DNA of 42,175 bases from a virus. Shown here in pieces: positions 15,001-23,938 of this stretch (position 1 is the stretch's first letter; each line of letters begins with the position of its first letter). Both the position numbers and the translations under genes were made by a program. Under the pieces are notes generated by a model that worked only from the letters and a program-made list of their open reading frames with translations, ran no database searches and was not told the origin of the DNA. The stretch covers positions 1 to 42,175 of the IMG/VR virus record IMGVR_UViG_3300030107_004407; one strand, 5' to 3'.

Positions 15001-17506
15001 TCTCAAGCCTGTCCGCCTCGGCTGAAGTTAGATCATCAAGAGTCTTCTTGTCGAACATGACATCAAGAAGCTGTCGAGTCTCATCAGACTTAAACCCAAA
15101 CCCTCGACCAGGCTTACCGGCAACCCTTCCAAGCATACCCTTGATGCTTTCCATGGTATGCGGAGAAGGCTTGACTGTATCGGTAAGGATACCCATCGCT
15201 TGGCGGTACTGAATGGCACGAGTCACAAGGTCTTCAGGGATTTGAGCAGCCTTCTGTAGACCTTTGACGGGTCTCTTTAGTTGCGCCATCAGTTTTTTGT
15301 ATTCAACGCCAGGCTTTGCCGGATTGCGGAGCCCACCCTTAAGTTTACCCTCAAGCTCAGGCATCAGCCCAAGCAGTGGACCCACGCCCTCACTTCTAAG
15401 CTGGTCATCAAACTGTCCGATGGCTTTCTTAATCTTAGAGAACGGCATCTGGTCAAATGGGTCTCCGGTCATTACCCCGCGAATGGCCTTGATGGCATCA
15501 ACCTGAAGCCTCTCTTGATTGTAGGTCTTCCCAAACTTACTCGTGATTGTGCCCGTGTAGTTACGAAGATGGTCAGTCATCCAGTCCGCAGTGTCTCCCC
15601 TGGCCTCGCGATTAGTTGTTAGCCACTCAAGGATTTTGAGGTTGTGCTCATTAGCGCCCTCTCTGAATCCCCACTTAGCTGTGTCAATATCACCATGGGC
15701 GAACCACTGATTAACTTCAGAGATGTCGAATGGTGTGCCACGAGTTTCAACCATACGCTTACGGATAGCAGCGGGAACACTCTGGCCAGCCATAGCAACA
15801 AGCGTTGCAGGAATACCGTGCGTTGCCTGCATCTCAAGGTAAAACTTCTGACGGTTCACCATCTCAATACTCATAAGCTTACGGCGCATGAGAATCTTAT
15901 AGATGTTGTCCTCAACCACATCGTCAGGCATGACGCCCTTAAGGTCCGAGATGCTGGCAATGAAGCGATGTTGACTGTATGGGTTACCCTTTGTTGACCA
16001 GTTCCTATCGAGCGCTTGCCTTTGGAACATGTCAATCTTTGCGGTGTCACCCTTAAACATATGCGTGACATAATCCACATATGTGTTGTTCAATATGCCG
16101 TACTTCTGCTCTTCCTCTGCAATGTCATCGAATATCTTTCGAGCCTTTGCCGCCGCCTCAACCAAGTGCGGAGCGTAATCGTTGTCAAGCATATCAGCAG
16201 CGTTACGCGCACTCTTGTCGAACCCCCTCTCAATGATTGTGCTTACCGTCCCAGCTTCATCATCAGTTAAACCTTTGAACTCATCGGCGATAGCCCTGGT
16301 CCACTGCCTTCTTTGACTGTTGATGGTATCCGTCATCACACCATGAAGCAGCCGGGTATTGTCGTCAAGGTTCCAAGTCTTATTGAAGACAGACATGGTC
16401 TTGGTAAAGTAATCGCCGTACCATTTATCTTTAGGTATAGACTGAAGCTTACGCCTAAGTGCTGCGCCAGGCACACCAAGCTCCTTTAGGTGTACAGGGC
16501 TACTCTCTACGAAAAGCTGCTTAATAAGAGGAACGCTATCGTCACCCAACCCAACAAGGCCCCTTTGGCCTGGACCAAGAACATCGCCAATAGCGCCACG
16601 AGCTTTAGTTGCCATGCCACCCTGGAGAAACTTGCGCTCATTGGCCCAAGCCCTCTTCGATAGGCGATCATAGTTTTCAATCATGTAGTCGGTCGCGCGC
16701 TCATTTAGCAACTGCCGCTGACGTGTTGCCGCAAGGGTAGACCCTTCAGCAACTTCTTCAGCAATCTCTCTTTCAATCTTTGGCATCAACTCACGGACAG
16801 CCTCCCTGTGTACCTTGCTGCCCCATCGCGAGAGGGTCATTTCAACGCCGTCCTTTCCGGCCCTCTCTGCCGCCTCCCTACCAACTATTGTAGGCATGGA
16901 AGAGGCACTGCCCTTAAGGGTCACCTTCGCGCCAGCGCCAGTGCCAAGAGTCAGGTAGGTGCTGGGGCTGAGTGCAACGTCAAGAGCGAACACACCAATC
17001 CCACTTGGGGTCAAGCCGTACTCAGTACCAAATACGTCGCCAAACGTTGTGCGCTCCCTGTAAGCCTTGCGGTATTCCTCTGTGCTGAAAGTGGGGAGCC
17101 ACCTTACCGGGGCCCACCAAGGCGCAACTCCACCCTCGTAGTCCTTGCCAGCAGATTTGATTGCCTCGTGTCGTGCCTTTGCTAAAGATGCGGAGGCGTA
17201 GTTGTCCAAAGACAGTACATCAACAAAGGTCTGTAGCCCGTCTTCTGTCGCCTCGATGCCAGTTAAAGACTCAACTGCGCGAGCAAATATCCCAGTGTCA
17301 TTCTGCTCGTATGCTTGCGATGCCTCATCAGCAGATATTAAACCACGGGCATGGGCACTGTGAAGCATAGCTCTATGCTCAACGTAGCGCTTGTCTGTTG
17401 CGTCATCACCCGTTCGCCTAAACTCAGGCAGATCAAGAGCATTAAACATGTTCTTGTCTGAGTTTACCTGCCGAGCCCTAAGCTCATCAATCTGCTTCCA
17501 GTACAT
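12011..17506 (-). CDS. giant internal virion / DNA-ejection protein, 1831 aa
   Basis: GGGGGGAGAATA precedes the ATG at 17506. No enzyme motif is evident. Residues about 950-1135 are a Lys/Ala/Glu coiled-coil region. Residues about 1315-1430 are Gly/Ala-rich with many GxxxG steps (GGAAAGGVAGGLAGG), able to insert into membranes. Residues about 1555-1580 carry FDYSNLSLVERR and RFMPFYTWTKHAL, like the motif of large polyvalent phage proteins (LPD38-like, from memory). Size, final position in the late block and two preceding coiled-coil or glycine-rich proteins match internal virion proteins of podoviruses, which leave the capsid and form a DNA conduit. The stop overlaps the + strand block by 14 bases. 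Confidence 0.8.
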   Translation of the reverse strand: MYWKQIDELRARQVNSDKNMFNALDLPEFRRTGDDATDKRYVEHRAMLHSAHARGLISADEASQAYEQNDTGIFARAVESLTGIEATEDGLQTFVDVLSLDNYASASLAKARHEAIKSAGKDYEGGVAPWWAPVRWLPTFSTEEYRKAYRERTTFGDVFGTEYGLTPSGIGVFALDVALSPSTYLTLGTGAGAKVTLKGSASSMPTIVGREAAERAGKDGVEMTLSRWGSKVHREAVRELMPKIEREIAEEVAEGSTLAATRQRQLLNERATDYMIENYDRLSKRAWANERKFLQGGMATKARGAIGDVLGPGQRGLVGLGDDSVPLIKQLFVESSPVHLKELGVPGAALRRKLQSIPKDKWYGDYFTKTMSVFNKTWNLDDNTRLLHGVMTDTINSQRRQWTRAIADEFKGLTDDEAGTVSTIIERGFDKSARNAADMLDNDYAPHLVEAAAKARKIFDDIAEEEQKYGILNNTYVDYVTHMFKGDTAKIDMFQRQALDRNWSTKGNPYSQHRFIASISDLKGVMPDDVVEDNIYKILMRRKLMSIEMVNRQKFYLEMQATHGIPATLVAMAGQSVPAAIRKRMVETRGTPFDISEVNQWFAHGDIDTAKWGFREGANEHNLKILEWLTTNREARGDTADWMTDHLRNYTGTITSKFGKTYNQERLQVDAIKAIRGVMTGDPFDQMPFSKIKKAIGQFDDQLRSEGVGPLLGLMPELEGKLKGGLRNPAKPGVEYKKLMAQLKRPVKGLQKAAQIPEDLVTRAIQYRQAMGILTDTVKPSPHTMESIKGMLGRVAGKPGRGFGFKSDETRQLLDVMFDKKTLDDLTSAEADRLENFLSLHHGDPLARERYAKFTNQRMVEVEFGVPKGTIPSRVKTNLSKVLDRIGASKKESQDIATDLNAKLGPIGKEMDLLIQKRNAIDRAGGSTKSKEYKDIVSNIKRLEKKADPIRKKLVKRRAEVGLAGARERLAKAHSKQLQFPSKANDKALKKAEAKLKTAAEKAGLVPDKIIRKVEKEIIEEVPDPKVMKAATKAKAAADGALSSAQKMLDEAGKDTPRIKKAQKALDDAEKAMTEGADDAAVRAAKAELEAARAVGAKDIDKLKAAVAEAKVNADEAAKGLKKAETTAPKVKKTRKVTEEVEEVVEGTGPDLTSGVEALPQAPRTFTPGDARTADDIVRAGTEEIGPGFDVSRQAGTFGPTIQEVGERALSVEASSYYMPENIAKIIKEVSDPLYGHSDEMNWLMRKYDAVQNMFKAPLMAVWPEFYMRNSVTNVALTYLQSGAAMLHPTYQQNFLKVMTYVLHKEVVDIDNLAKSQSAFMGVMGAGSGAIIGAQQEHQATDSGVIGSLLSGRALTGALGGAAAGGVAGGLAGGALKAGLKNVAEGGVAAQSVAGGVVGALAAGPEDGIEGRLKGAAVGAGVGAGATRYALGDGYRDIEKLAKHKIKLSNGLEFTVEEMAQEAARRGVFTTHVSEELFKQSGVKVLAMAERAGVKANEGWKEAIKPANAFFARDIFRAGELASEIPSRLMLFTIEAHRTGSLGQAGRAVKDYLFDYSNLSLVERRAIKRFMPFYTWTKHALMTSADSLVNNPGRVAQQFKFVNNQNKYQDVDPADYPDWLSGRLKRIKTIRVDPMTGKKEIEVKSGYGLVQEDSMMLWKEMFGGSPEKLLGRGPFGVTTALENLTDTDFFRGTHIKSKLYERSSFESGRAFQDAPPWMKQAVGYKIDPTTGRARVDPRAAWLLGEVPTARFFNVAKKVYNSEKQEYNWFALSRQVLGEKAYKYGPEQRLYYDKAKLDRMAMFLKRIGEINTMQKTFSTRRKEKDTPLISYR

Positions 17507-17539
17507 TATTCTCCCCCCATAATCTTTTTATTCAGCAGA

Positions 17540-19042
17540 TCAGAACCTACCATCGATGGTTTGAGGTGATCCGGGAAGATCAAAAGTAAAAGTTTCGCTC
17601 CCACCTGTTCCGCCAAGTGGTGGAGCGACTTCAATGCTGAAGCTATTAGCAGATCCCGTGACAACATCCGCATCACTCTGTGTTGCTGCTGGCTCAAGCC
17701 TTTGTTGTTGCGCTGACGCATCACTGGCAGCACCCGCAGCCTCGACTTGGGCCCGCCTGGCCTCTACTTTCGCCCTCATTTCAGGGGTGTACGATCCCTC
17801 AGCCCTGGCCTCACCGGACCTTCGCGCCTGCATGCTTGCTCGAAGCTGATCTGGTGTGCCCTCAAACGTCTGCCACCCAGAGCCTTCCGGACTCATGTAA
17901 AACTCTCTTTGTGCAGCGTATGCCATCTTTGTCTGATTAAAGAACTCGATCATTTCACTGAAGTCACTTGATGGCATAGTTGCAAAGTTGTCCGGCTTAA
18001 GAATCGAGTTAAGCTCTTGCTCATATCTTGCAGCAGCAGCCTCATCGAAGGCATTAGGTGATTGCGCTAATCTTAAGTTTTGCAAGGCATTAGAAGCCCT
18101 GTCGAAGTTTTTGGCCCACATGTTTCCTATCATGGGAGCTGGTGCGTCCTTTCCTATGTTTATTATCTGGGCCTTCATTGCAGCAAAGCCGTCAACCGCG
18201 CCCTCACTTGGCATTCTTGCAATCCTAACCTCACCAGTATCGGCAACCTTGTACCAAGTCTGACCATAGTTACCACTTAAAGATTCGCCAGACGGAGATT
18301 GAAAGTCACCAAGCGCTCCATCGTTAGACATCCTTCCAGCGGTTTTGGCAATAGCCAACTCAAGGACGGTGTTGTTCCTTGTTGTCCTCATTGCCTCGTA
18401 GTTATTCACCATGTCTCGGACGGTGCTCATCTGAGCTTCATTTGCATTGGGACCATATATCTTCTGGGCAACCTGTTGAACTTTTATATTGGCCTTCTGT
18501 TCGTATCCGAAGTCTGCCACGATCTGGCCATCAGGGCGTAACCAAGTCCCATCTGGCTGCTGTGTTGCACCTATGATTGTTTGCTGAAAAGCCTTATGTT
18601 CTTCGTGTAAAACATCTACACCGACAGCCTCTAAGTTGTTTACGGCCTGAGCTTGAGTCTGAGACCTTATGCTTGCCTGTTCCCTCTGCCGTCTATTCCT
18701 TGCTTGTTCAGCCACCTGCATTGAGGTTCTCTTCTCTGCTGACTTTAGCGTCTCCTCAGAGATTTTCTCTCGCGATGTAATCTGCTTTTCAGCAACCCTC
18801 TCTTCAAGTTCACGGGCAAGCCTCTTAAGTCTATCCTGCTCTGATATACTAATATCAAACTGACGTATCTGCTCATTTAGTTTGCTAAAGCCAAGCGCAA
18901 GATTATCATTATGCTGACGCATACTTTCGCGAATCTGGGTTCCGCGCTGATTGATTACAGTTGAGTCATTGACAGCCTTAGTCAACCCACCGAAAGCTTG
19001 AGCGAGTCCGCTGTATCCACTCTTTTTAGGTACGTATGCCAT
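17540..19042 (-). CDS. internal virion protein with long coiled coil, 500 aa
   Basis: The protein starts MAYVPKKSGYSGLAQAFGG with a small hydrophobic glycine patch. A long charged helical region at about residues 50-130 (LARELEERVAEKQ, VAEQARNRRQREQ) is a predicted coiled coil. The rest is helical, and the final 80 residues are Ala/Ser/Gln-rich and probably disordered. No catalytic residues are seen. It lies between two other internal-virion-like genes, a usual order in podoviruses (compare the T7 gp14-gp15-gp16 set), so a capsid-internal, ejected protein is likely. GGAGG lies about 15 bases upstream, in the end of the previous gene. Confidence 0.7.
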   Translation of the reverse strand: MAYVPKKSGYSGLAQAFGGLTKAVNDSTVINQRGTQIRESMRQHNDNLALGFSKLNEQIRQFDISISEQDRLKRLARELEERVAEKQITSREKISEETLKSAEKRTSMQVAEQARNRRQREQASIRSQTQAQAVNNLEAVGVDVLHEEHKAFQQTIIGATQQPDGTWLRPDGQIVADFGYEQKANIKVQQVAQKIYGPNANEAQMSTVRDMVNNYEAMRTTRNNTVLELAIAKTAGRMSNDGALGDFQSPSGESLSGNYGQTWYKVADTGEVRIARMPSEGAVDGFAAMKAQIINIGKDAPAPMIGNMWAKNFDRASNALQNLRLAQSPNAFDEAAAARYEQELNSILKPDNFATMPSSDFSEMIEFFNQTKMAYAAQREFYMSPEGSGWQTFEGTPDQLRASMQARRSGEARAEGSYTPEMRAKVEARRAQVEAAGAASDASAQQQRLEPAATQSDADVVTGSANSFSIEVAPPLGGTGGSETFTFDLPGSPQTIDGRF

Positions 19043-19043
19043 G

Positions 19044-20408
19044 CTATACTGCGGCCTCCAGCATACCGTTTAAGTACGCTTCAAGTTCTTCTGGTGTCAT
19101 TGATGGTGCGGTCGGTCCACCCAGGGCTTGTGCGAGGCCAGGCATCGAAGCTATCCCTGTTGCTGGTTGAGGACCCTCAGCAGATAGTCCACCACGATAG
19201 GCTTGGTCTGCAATGTTTCGACTTACCTCCTGCCTTGCTGTTGTTGCGCCACCCATTGATTCGGTGCCAGTAATCGCCTGCTCTTCCGGGGTTTTGAATG
19301 GTGATTCAGGCATAGTGTATGCGGGCGTAGCCAAGATCTGTGAAGGTGATGTCTCGGCTAATGTGTTCGGAAGCGCATTCTGTAGTGGCTGTATTCCAGC
19401 TACCCCACCCATGGCATAGGGGCGGGGCTTCTTGTCCTTGTATCCAGCAACCCCACCCATAGCGAGAGGTCTTGCACCATCTGTAGGCTTTGATGAACCT
19501 AAAGCCGAAGCAAGCTCGCGTGTCTGCTTTGCGTTGAGCACCAACTCAGGCCCCTCTTCACCAAGAAGCGTAAGCTCTGGGCCCTGAGTACCAGCCATGC
19601 CGCCAGTGGCACGCTCCAGGACCGGGTTACCAGCACCAGAGCCATCACCCGTTTGGCTTCGTATCCAGTCAGCCTGCGCGTCAGTTAAGCCTGTTGATGC
19701 AGCCAGCGCCTCTTGCTGCTCTTTAGCGAGTTGGGCCTGGCTTATAGCTCCACCTACAGCACCAATGGAACCACCAAGGCCATGAACCGCGCCCATGAAA
19801 TCCCCATAGTTGTCAGGTAGTTCTTGACCAGATATTGCTGCATACTTTGTGGCAAACTCACTTCGGGCACCCTCAAGACTCATTGCCGCCCGCTGCATAT
19901 CAAGCGCCCTTTGCTGGTTGGCTCCAGTTATAGCCTGTTGGTATACCTGCGGGGATGTTGAGACTACATCCTGCTGCGTCTTCCGTTGTGCGTTCGAAAC
20001 AAAGTCGGCCTTCTCCGCTGGGGTCAATCCAGCCGCATCCGCAACCCTGTTTGCATCAACACCGGCAGAGTTAACTCTTGCGGCATTCTGCGCATTCGCG
20101 GCAGTCATCGATGCTCTCAGGTTCTCCCTTGCGCCAACTGTCGCCTGAGACACCTCTTCGTCATACTTATCCTTGGCATCCTCGTAGGCTGCTTCGATGG
20201 CATCAAGTTCAGCAAGCATCTCTTGGCGGGCCTTCTCGTCTTCCTCTCTTGCAGACTTGCCGCCAAAGAACCCCAAAATGCCGCCACCTATAGCGCCAAT
20301 CCCTGCACCTACTCCAGTGCCGAGACCCGGTATAATACTCCCAAGAGTAGCGCCCGCCGCACCACCAGAGGCCGCGCCTGAGCTGAAATCTATAAAGCCT
20401 TTTGCCAT
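19044..20408 (-). CDS. internal virion protein with glycine-zipper N-terminus, 454 aa
   Basis: Residues about 9-50 are a Gly/Ala-rich glycine-zipper stretch (GLGTGVGAGIGAIGGG) able to insert in a membrane. Residues about 55-95 are an acidic coiled coil. Around residue 282 the sequence LLGEEGPELVLNAKQT matches the GE-x-GPE motif seen at the C-terminus of many tape-measure proteins. AMGGVAG occurs twice near residues 314 and 330. GGAGG precedes the ATG. Context suggests the smallest ejection protein, comparable in position to T7 gp14; the tape-measure-like motif is unexpected for a short-tailed phage. Confidence 0.7.
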   Translation of the reverse strand: MAKGFIDFSSGAASGGAAGATLGSIIPGLGTGVGAGIGAIGGGILGFFGGKSAREEDEKARQEMLAELDAIEAAYEDAKDKYDEEVSQATVGARENLRASMTAANAQNAARVNSAGVDANRVADAAGLTPAEKADFVSNAQRKTQQDVVSTSPQVYQQAITGANQQRALDMQRAAMSLEGARSEFATKYAAISGQELPDNYGDFMGAVHGLGGSIGAVGGAISQAQLAKEQQEALAASTGLTDAQADWIRSQTGDGSGAGNPVLERATGGMAGTQGPELTLLGEEGPELVLNAKQTRELASALGSSKPTDGARPLAMGGVAGYKDKKPRPYAMGGVAGIQPLQNALPNTLAETSPSQILATPAYTMPESPFKTPEEQAITGTESMGGATTARQEVSRNIADQAYRGGLSAEGPQPATGIASMPGLAQALGGPTAPSMTPEELEAYLNGMLEAAV

Positions 20409-20418
20409 GATTGCCTCC

Positions 20419-22200
20419 CTATGGTTGCTTTAACTTATCTGGGTTTATTTCTTTTACTTTTTCTGGGTGATTTTCAGACTCAGCAAGAACACCCACTGAA
20501 GTAGTTGAATCAATCAACTGGTCACCGTAGAAAAACTCAACACTCAACGAAGATGACTCAATCATGTTTGTCGCAAGAAGGTCGCCACCAGGGTAAAAGT
20601 AAGACTCTTCAAGTGTTTTCTCTTTAGCGGTCTTCCACTTCCATGCAGGATTTTCTCCTCCGACAAGTCTCGTTGTGCGGGCAAGTATCTTTGAGCCTCT
20701 GGCTATCTCTGACGGCCCTGGCTTGAACAGATATTTCTTGGAGTTTCCGATAATGAATCCATAGTTCATTGCTGGCCTATACTTCAACGAAAAGTTGTAC
20801 CGTCTTCTGCCCTTCAACTCTACGGCACCAATGACTTTATAAGTGTGACGCTGTCTAACCCTGAAGGATATGTCGCTTACCTTTTTCCATGACCGCGTCT
20901 CCGCTGTGCCTGAGTCTCTCGTTGTTGAGAACTTGCCATTCGGATTGCTTCCTATCCAAGGGTTGTAGCCGTCATCGTTGGCCCCCTCGTTCTTAAACTC
21001 GTCTTCCCAAACAATAGGGTTAGTGTCAACGAAAAGACCGAGCCGAAGTGTTGCGCTGTTCTGCATGCCCTCACTGATTACGCCTGCATTCGCTTCGCCA
21101 TCCGTTGAGTTGGAGGCGGGCCAAGGGTAATCAGCCCCATAGCCGTCGAACATGCGCTCCCAGTCGCGGGTGGGGCTGAAGTACGGCCCGTAGTCTCCAT
21201 CAAGTACGGTCTGTGCCTGCCTGGCTCGTGTCCCAGCACTCCCGTCCTGCATTGACCACACCCACCTTTGATCTGGGCTCGTTTCAAGTTCCGGGCCTGG
21301 GCCCTCGCCAGTATCTCCACCGATCATTCTCGTGTCTGCCATCTCTATCCGCTGCGAATCGTTACCCCTTCTATATCCGAAAAGTCTGTTGACTAATGTG
21401 TTTAGCCCATGGACCCTCATCACTGGAGTAAAGAAGTAGTTCCCAGTTACTTGAGCGGTAATGACAGCAACGCATGGCTCATCAACAAAGACGGAGCCGC
21501 CAGCCTGGGGGATAGTCAACCACCTGCTCCAGCACTCATTCTCAGGGAAAGCTTGTTCAATATCTCTCCATTCGGCTGAATCATCCGACCATCCGGTAAG
21601 AGGGAGCGCTGAATGCTTGGCGGCAAAATAGCTGTCTGGGTCACCAAAGCCTTGTTCCTGAAAATCGTAATGAAGCGAGCCACCGGGAAAGCCGAGAAGC
21701 TCATATGGATAGTTTAGGTGTTCGTATATTTCACCAAAGTCTCTTGCAGACTGATACCAGCCAGACGGACCCCATAGGCCTGACGCAGGCTCAACCTCCA
21801 CCCTAAACGTTTCGCCTGTCCCACCGGTTGACGATGGATCGATCCACACATACTTAGCTGGCTTGTACTCATCGGTCCAAGAGTTAAGCGCCATTTCGCT
21901 AACGGTGTCGCCGTGATTCTCAACGTAAGTCAGATCTTTAGCCCCGCTGTTCCAGTTGTTTTCAAAAATACCAGAGAAAGAAGTGCTGCCTGGATGTTCG
22001 GGTATTCGATTAACTCCTGAATCAAACGAAGTTATCTTGCCACTCGTGTGTCGCCTAATCTTGTATCGAGTAATCCTGCTATTTATATTGAAGTCTTCTT
22101 TTGTTATCCCTTCCCGAAATAACTTCTCAAGCTCTTCGACGTTCCCGTCCACAATGTCGGCATCAAGCTTACCGCTTACTGGGTCGAAAGTTACAGGCAT
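20419..22200 (-). CDS. tail structural protein, 593 aa
   Basis: The ATG overlaps the stop of the next gene upstream on this strand (TAATG). After a helical N-terminus with an ITKEDFNINSRITRYKI segment, the body is aromatic and Gly/Ser/Asp-rich, typical of beta-structured virion proteins. No enzyme motif is seen. It shares an N-terminal pattern with the two genes upstream (22200-23189 and 23192-23938), so the three look like a related set. Position between nozzle and ejection proteins suggests a tail-tip or tail-spike base component. Confidence 0.65.
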   Translation of the reverse strand: MPVTFDPVSGKLDADIVDGNVEELEKLFREGITKEDFNINSRITRYKIRRHTSGKITSFDSGVNRIPEHPGSTSFSGIFENNWNSGAKDLTYVENHGDTVSEMALNSWTDEYKPAKYVWIDPSSTGGTGETFRVEVEPASGLWGPSGWYQSARDFGEIYEHLNYPYELLGFPGGSLHYDFQEQGFGDPDSYFAAKHSALPLTGWSDDSAEWRDIEQAFPENECWSRWLTIPQAGGSVFVDEPCVAVITAQVTGNYFFTPVMRVHGLNTLVNRLFGYRRGNDSQRIEMADTRMIGGDTGEGPGPELETSPDQRWVWSMQDGSAGTRARQAQTVLDGDYGPYFSPTRDWERMFDGYGADYPWPASNSTDGEANAGVISEGMQNSATLRLGLFVDTNPIVWEDEFKNEGANDDGYNPWIGSNPNGKFSTTRDSGTAETRSWKKVSDISFRVRQRHTYKVIGAVELKGRRRYNFSLKYRPAMNYGFIIGNSKKYLFKPGPSEIARGSKILARTTRLVGGENPAWKWKTAKEKTLEESYFYPGGDLLATNMIESSSLSVEFFYGDQLIDSTTSVGVLAESENHPEKVKEINPDKLKQP

Positions 22201-23189
22201 TAGACCCCGCTCCTTGTAACTAAGTTTATAAACAGACGATCATAAACAGAGCACCTTGAAGTTTGGTGGTCATTCTGGGATTCAGGAAAAATCTTAACCA
22301 TCATACCAAACCCTATAATGTCACTTAAGTTTACAGTGTACGCGTCAATAGATGACCCGTCATAATGTTTTGTGTGAGAGGGTAGCAAAATCCCATCACG
22401 AGGTAGGGTTGCTGTGCATATCACTGGACCACCATGGGCTGCGGTCCCTGGCCTTGTGACGCTCGCAGGCAGCACTGATGGGTCAACCGTTCCAGACCCA
22501 ACGTTTGCGTATGGGTGAACAATGCCGCCATCTCGATTCACGTCGTATGGCACAGCCTCTAACTCTCCATAAAAGCCAACACCAATACCGAGCCTTCTCC
22601 TGTGCTGGGACAGCGGGTGCCAATGGTATTGGTCAGCACCAATAATACCTTTTGTTAGCACTGCTGGACAAACCGCAACCTCCTGATGTAGCTGGTATGG
22701 GTAGTACCAAAGTGAGATCTGAGCAAGATCCCTATCGAGTGGCTCATCAGGGTCAACATTATGCCTTATCATCAAGTCATGAAAAACGCCGTCTGTTGCG
22801 TGCGCGCCGAACCTTGTAGAGCTGTTGGAGAATAAATCCCATCGACCCTGCGGTGTCTTGTATGCTCCTGATGGGTTGTAGCAGGTCCTCGTGAGGTTGG
22901 CTGGGGTTGCCTTCCATATCGACTCGCTACAGTCTTTGAACTTGACACGGACAGGGTTCTCTTCGAGGTGCCTAAACCTTATTGACTCAGCCTCAAGGTT
23001 GTGTCTTGTTATTCCCCCGCCTACAGAGCTTGAGTCCAGATACGCTGTAAAGTCGTCAAGTAGTGAGTTGTACTCAGCAGATGAAGGCTTAGGCCCAAGC
23101 TTCTTGGTAAAGCTAAACCTTTTCGACTCAACCTCTTCTAAATCTCTTGAAGAAGACTCTGCGTCTATTATTGTTTCGCTGCCCGCCAT
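22200..23189 (-). CDS. tail structural protein, 329 aa
   Basis: The N-terminus (about 45 residues) is helical, followed by GITRHNLEAESIRFRHLEE, then a beta-rich, Tyr/Trp/His-containing body (WYYPYQLH, HWHPLSQHRR). No catalytic motif, membrane segment or signal. Coupled to both neighbours: the next gene starts on its stop. The N-terminal module resembles those of the flanking tail genes. A role in tail assembly is inferred from location between the nozzle and internal virion genes. Confidence 0.65.
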   Translation of the reverse strand: MAGSETIIDAESSSRDLEEVESKRFSFTKKLGPKPSSAEYNSLLDDFTAYLDSSSVGGGITRHNLEAESIRFRHLEENPVRVKFKDCSESIWKATPANLTRTCYNPSGAYKTPQGRWDLFSNSSTRFGAHATDGVFHDLMIRHNVDPDEPLDRDLAQISLWYYPYQLHQEVAVCPAVLTKGIIGADQYHWHPLSQHRRRLGIGVGFYGELEAVPYDVNRDGGIVHPYANVGSGTVDPSVLPASVTRPGTAAHGGPVICTATLPRDGILLPSHTKHYDGSSIDAYTVNLSDIIGFGMMVKIFPESQNDHQTSRCSVYDRLFINLVTRSGV

Positions 23190-23191
23190 GC

Positions 23192-23938
23192 CTACCTAAG
23201 CCTCCGTCTAAGGGATATGCTTCCACCAGATATGGTGAATGACGTCCCCTCGTCACAAAGTATGAGCACCCCGATGCCTCCTGATGCTGCTGGGATCGTG
23301 GCCGCACCTGACCCAGAGAGATGCATGTGCTCAGTCTTTGAGTCAATCCCATGCCTCACTATGTACGAAGTGTTTTCCGTGTAAGGGTTTGGGTCCGTAG
23401 AGCGAACAGTTCTGCCGAACCTCTGGTATCGCGCCTCCGAATCAAATGACCTATCCTCCCTTTCATCTTTCGAGCTTGACGCAAAGTCAGAGCCCGCAAA
23501 AGATAATGTCCTGTCAATCTGGCTGTTCTGATAAAACCCCATCTGAGACTTGTAGTCCTGGGCCGACCCGAACACTTTATTCCCAATAAACGGAATACCG
23601 TAAGCGAACCTCATTGGACCACTTTTGCGGGCAAGGGACACAGACCAGTCAATATAATAATCCCCAGAAATGTCCATTGAAACAAACTTATCAGCCAGCG
23701 CTATGTCTCCACCAGAACCTTTTACGATACCGCCACTCTCACTGCCGTAGCCATGGTACGATTTAGCCATCTCAATAAATGCATCGATTCTGAAATCGCC
23801 AGCGTTGAACTGGTCTCTGGCTATGTTGTCAGACCCGATGCGAGAGAACTTGTTTGCCCACTGAAGCAAACCTTCCCACACCTTTCTCTTATCAGGGGCA
23901 TCCAACTGAGAGATGTGATGTAGACGAGACTCAAACAA
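23192..23938 (-). CDS. tail structural protein, 248 aa, TTG start
   Basis: No ATG fits; translation most likely begins with TTG at 23938, with GGGTACGGG just upstream and a stop codon about 10 codons further up in frame. The N-terminus has RIGSDNIARDQFNAGDF, the same style of I-x-N-L/I segment as the two tail genes that follow. The body is Gly/Ser/Asp-rich beta sequence, and the C-terminus (GIGVLILCDEG, SISLRRRLR) is strand-like. Function unknown beyond probable tail component. The start overlaps a 41-aa ORF by 8 bases, which may couple its translation. Confidence 0.6.
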   Translation of the reverse strand: MFESRLHHISQLDAPDKRKVWEGLLQWANKFSRIGSDNIARDQFNAGDFRIDAFIEMAKSYHGYGSESGGIVKGSGGDIALADKFVSMDISGDYYIDWSVSLARKSGPMRFAYGIPFIGNKVFGSAQDYKSQMGFYQNSQIDRTLSFAGSDFASSSKDEREDRSFDSEARYQRFGRTVRSTDPNPYTENTSYIVRHGIDSKTEHMHLSGSGAATIPAASGGIGVLILCDEGTSFTISGGSISLRRRLR

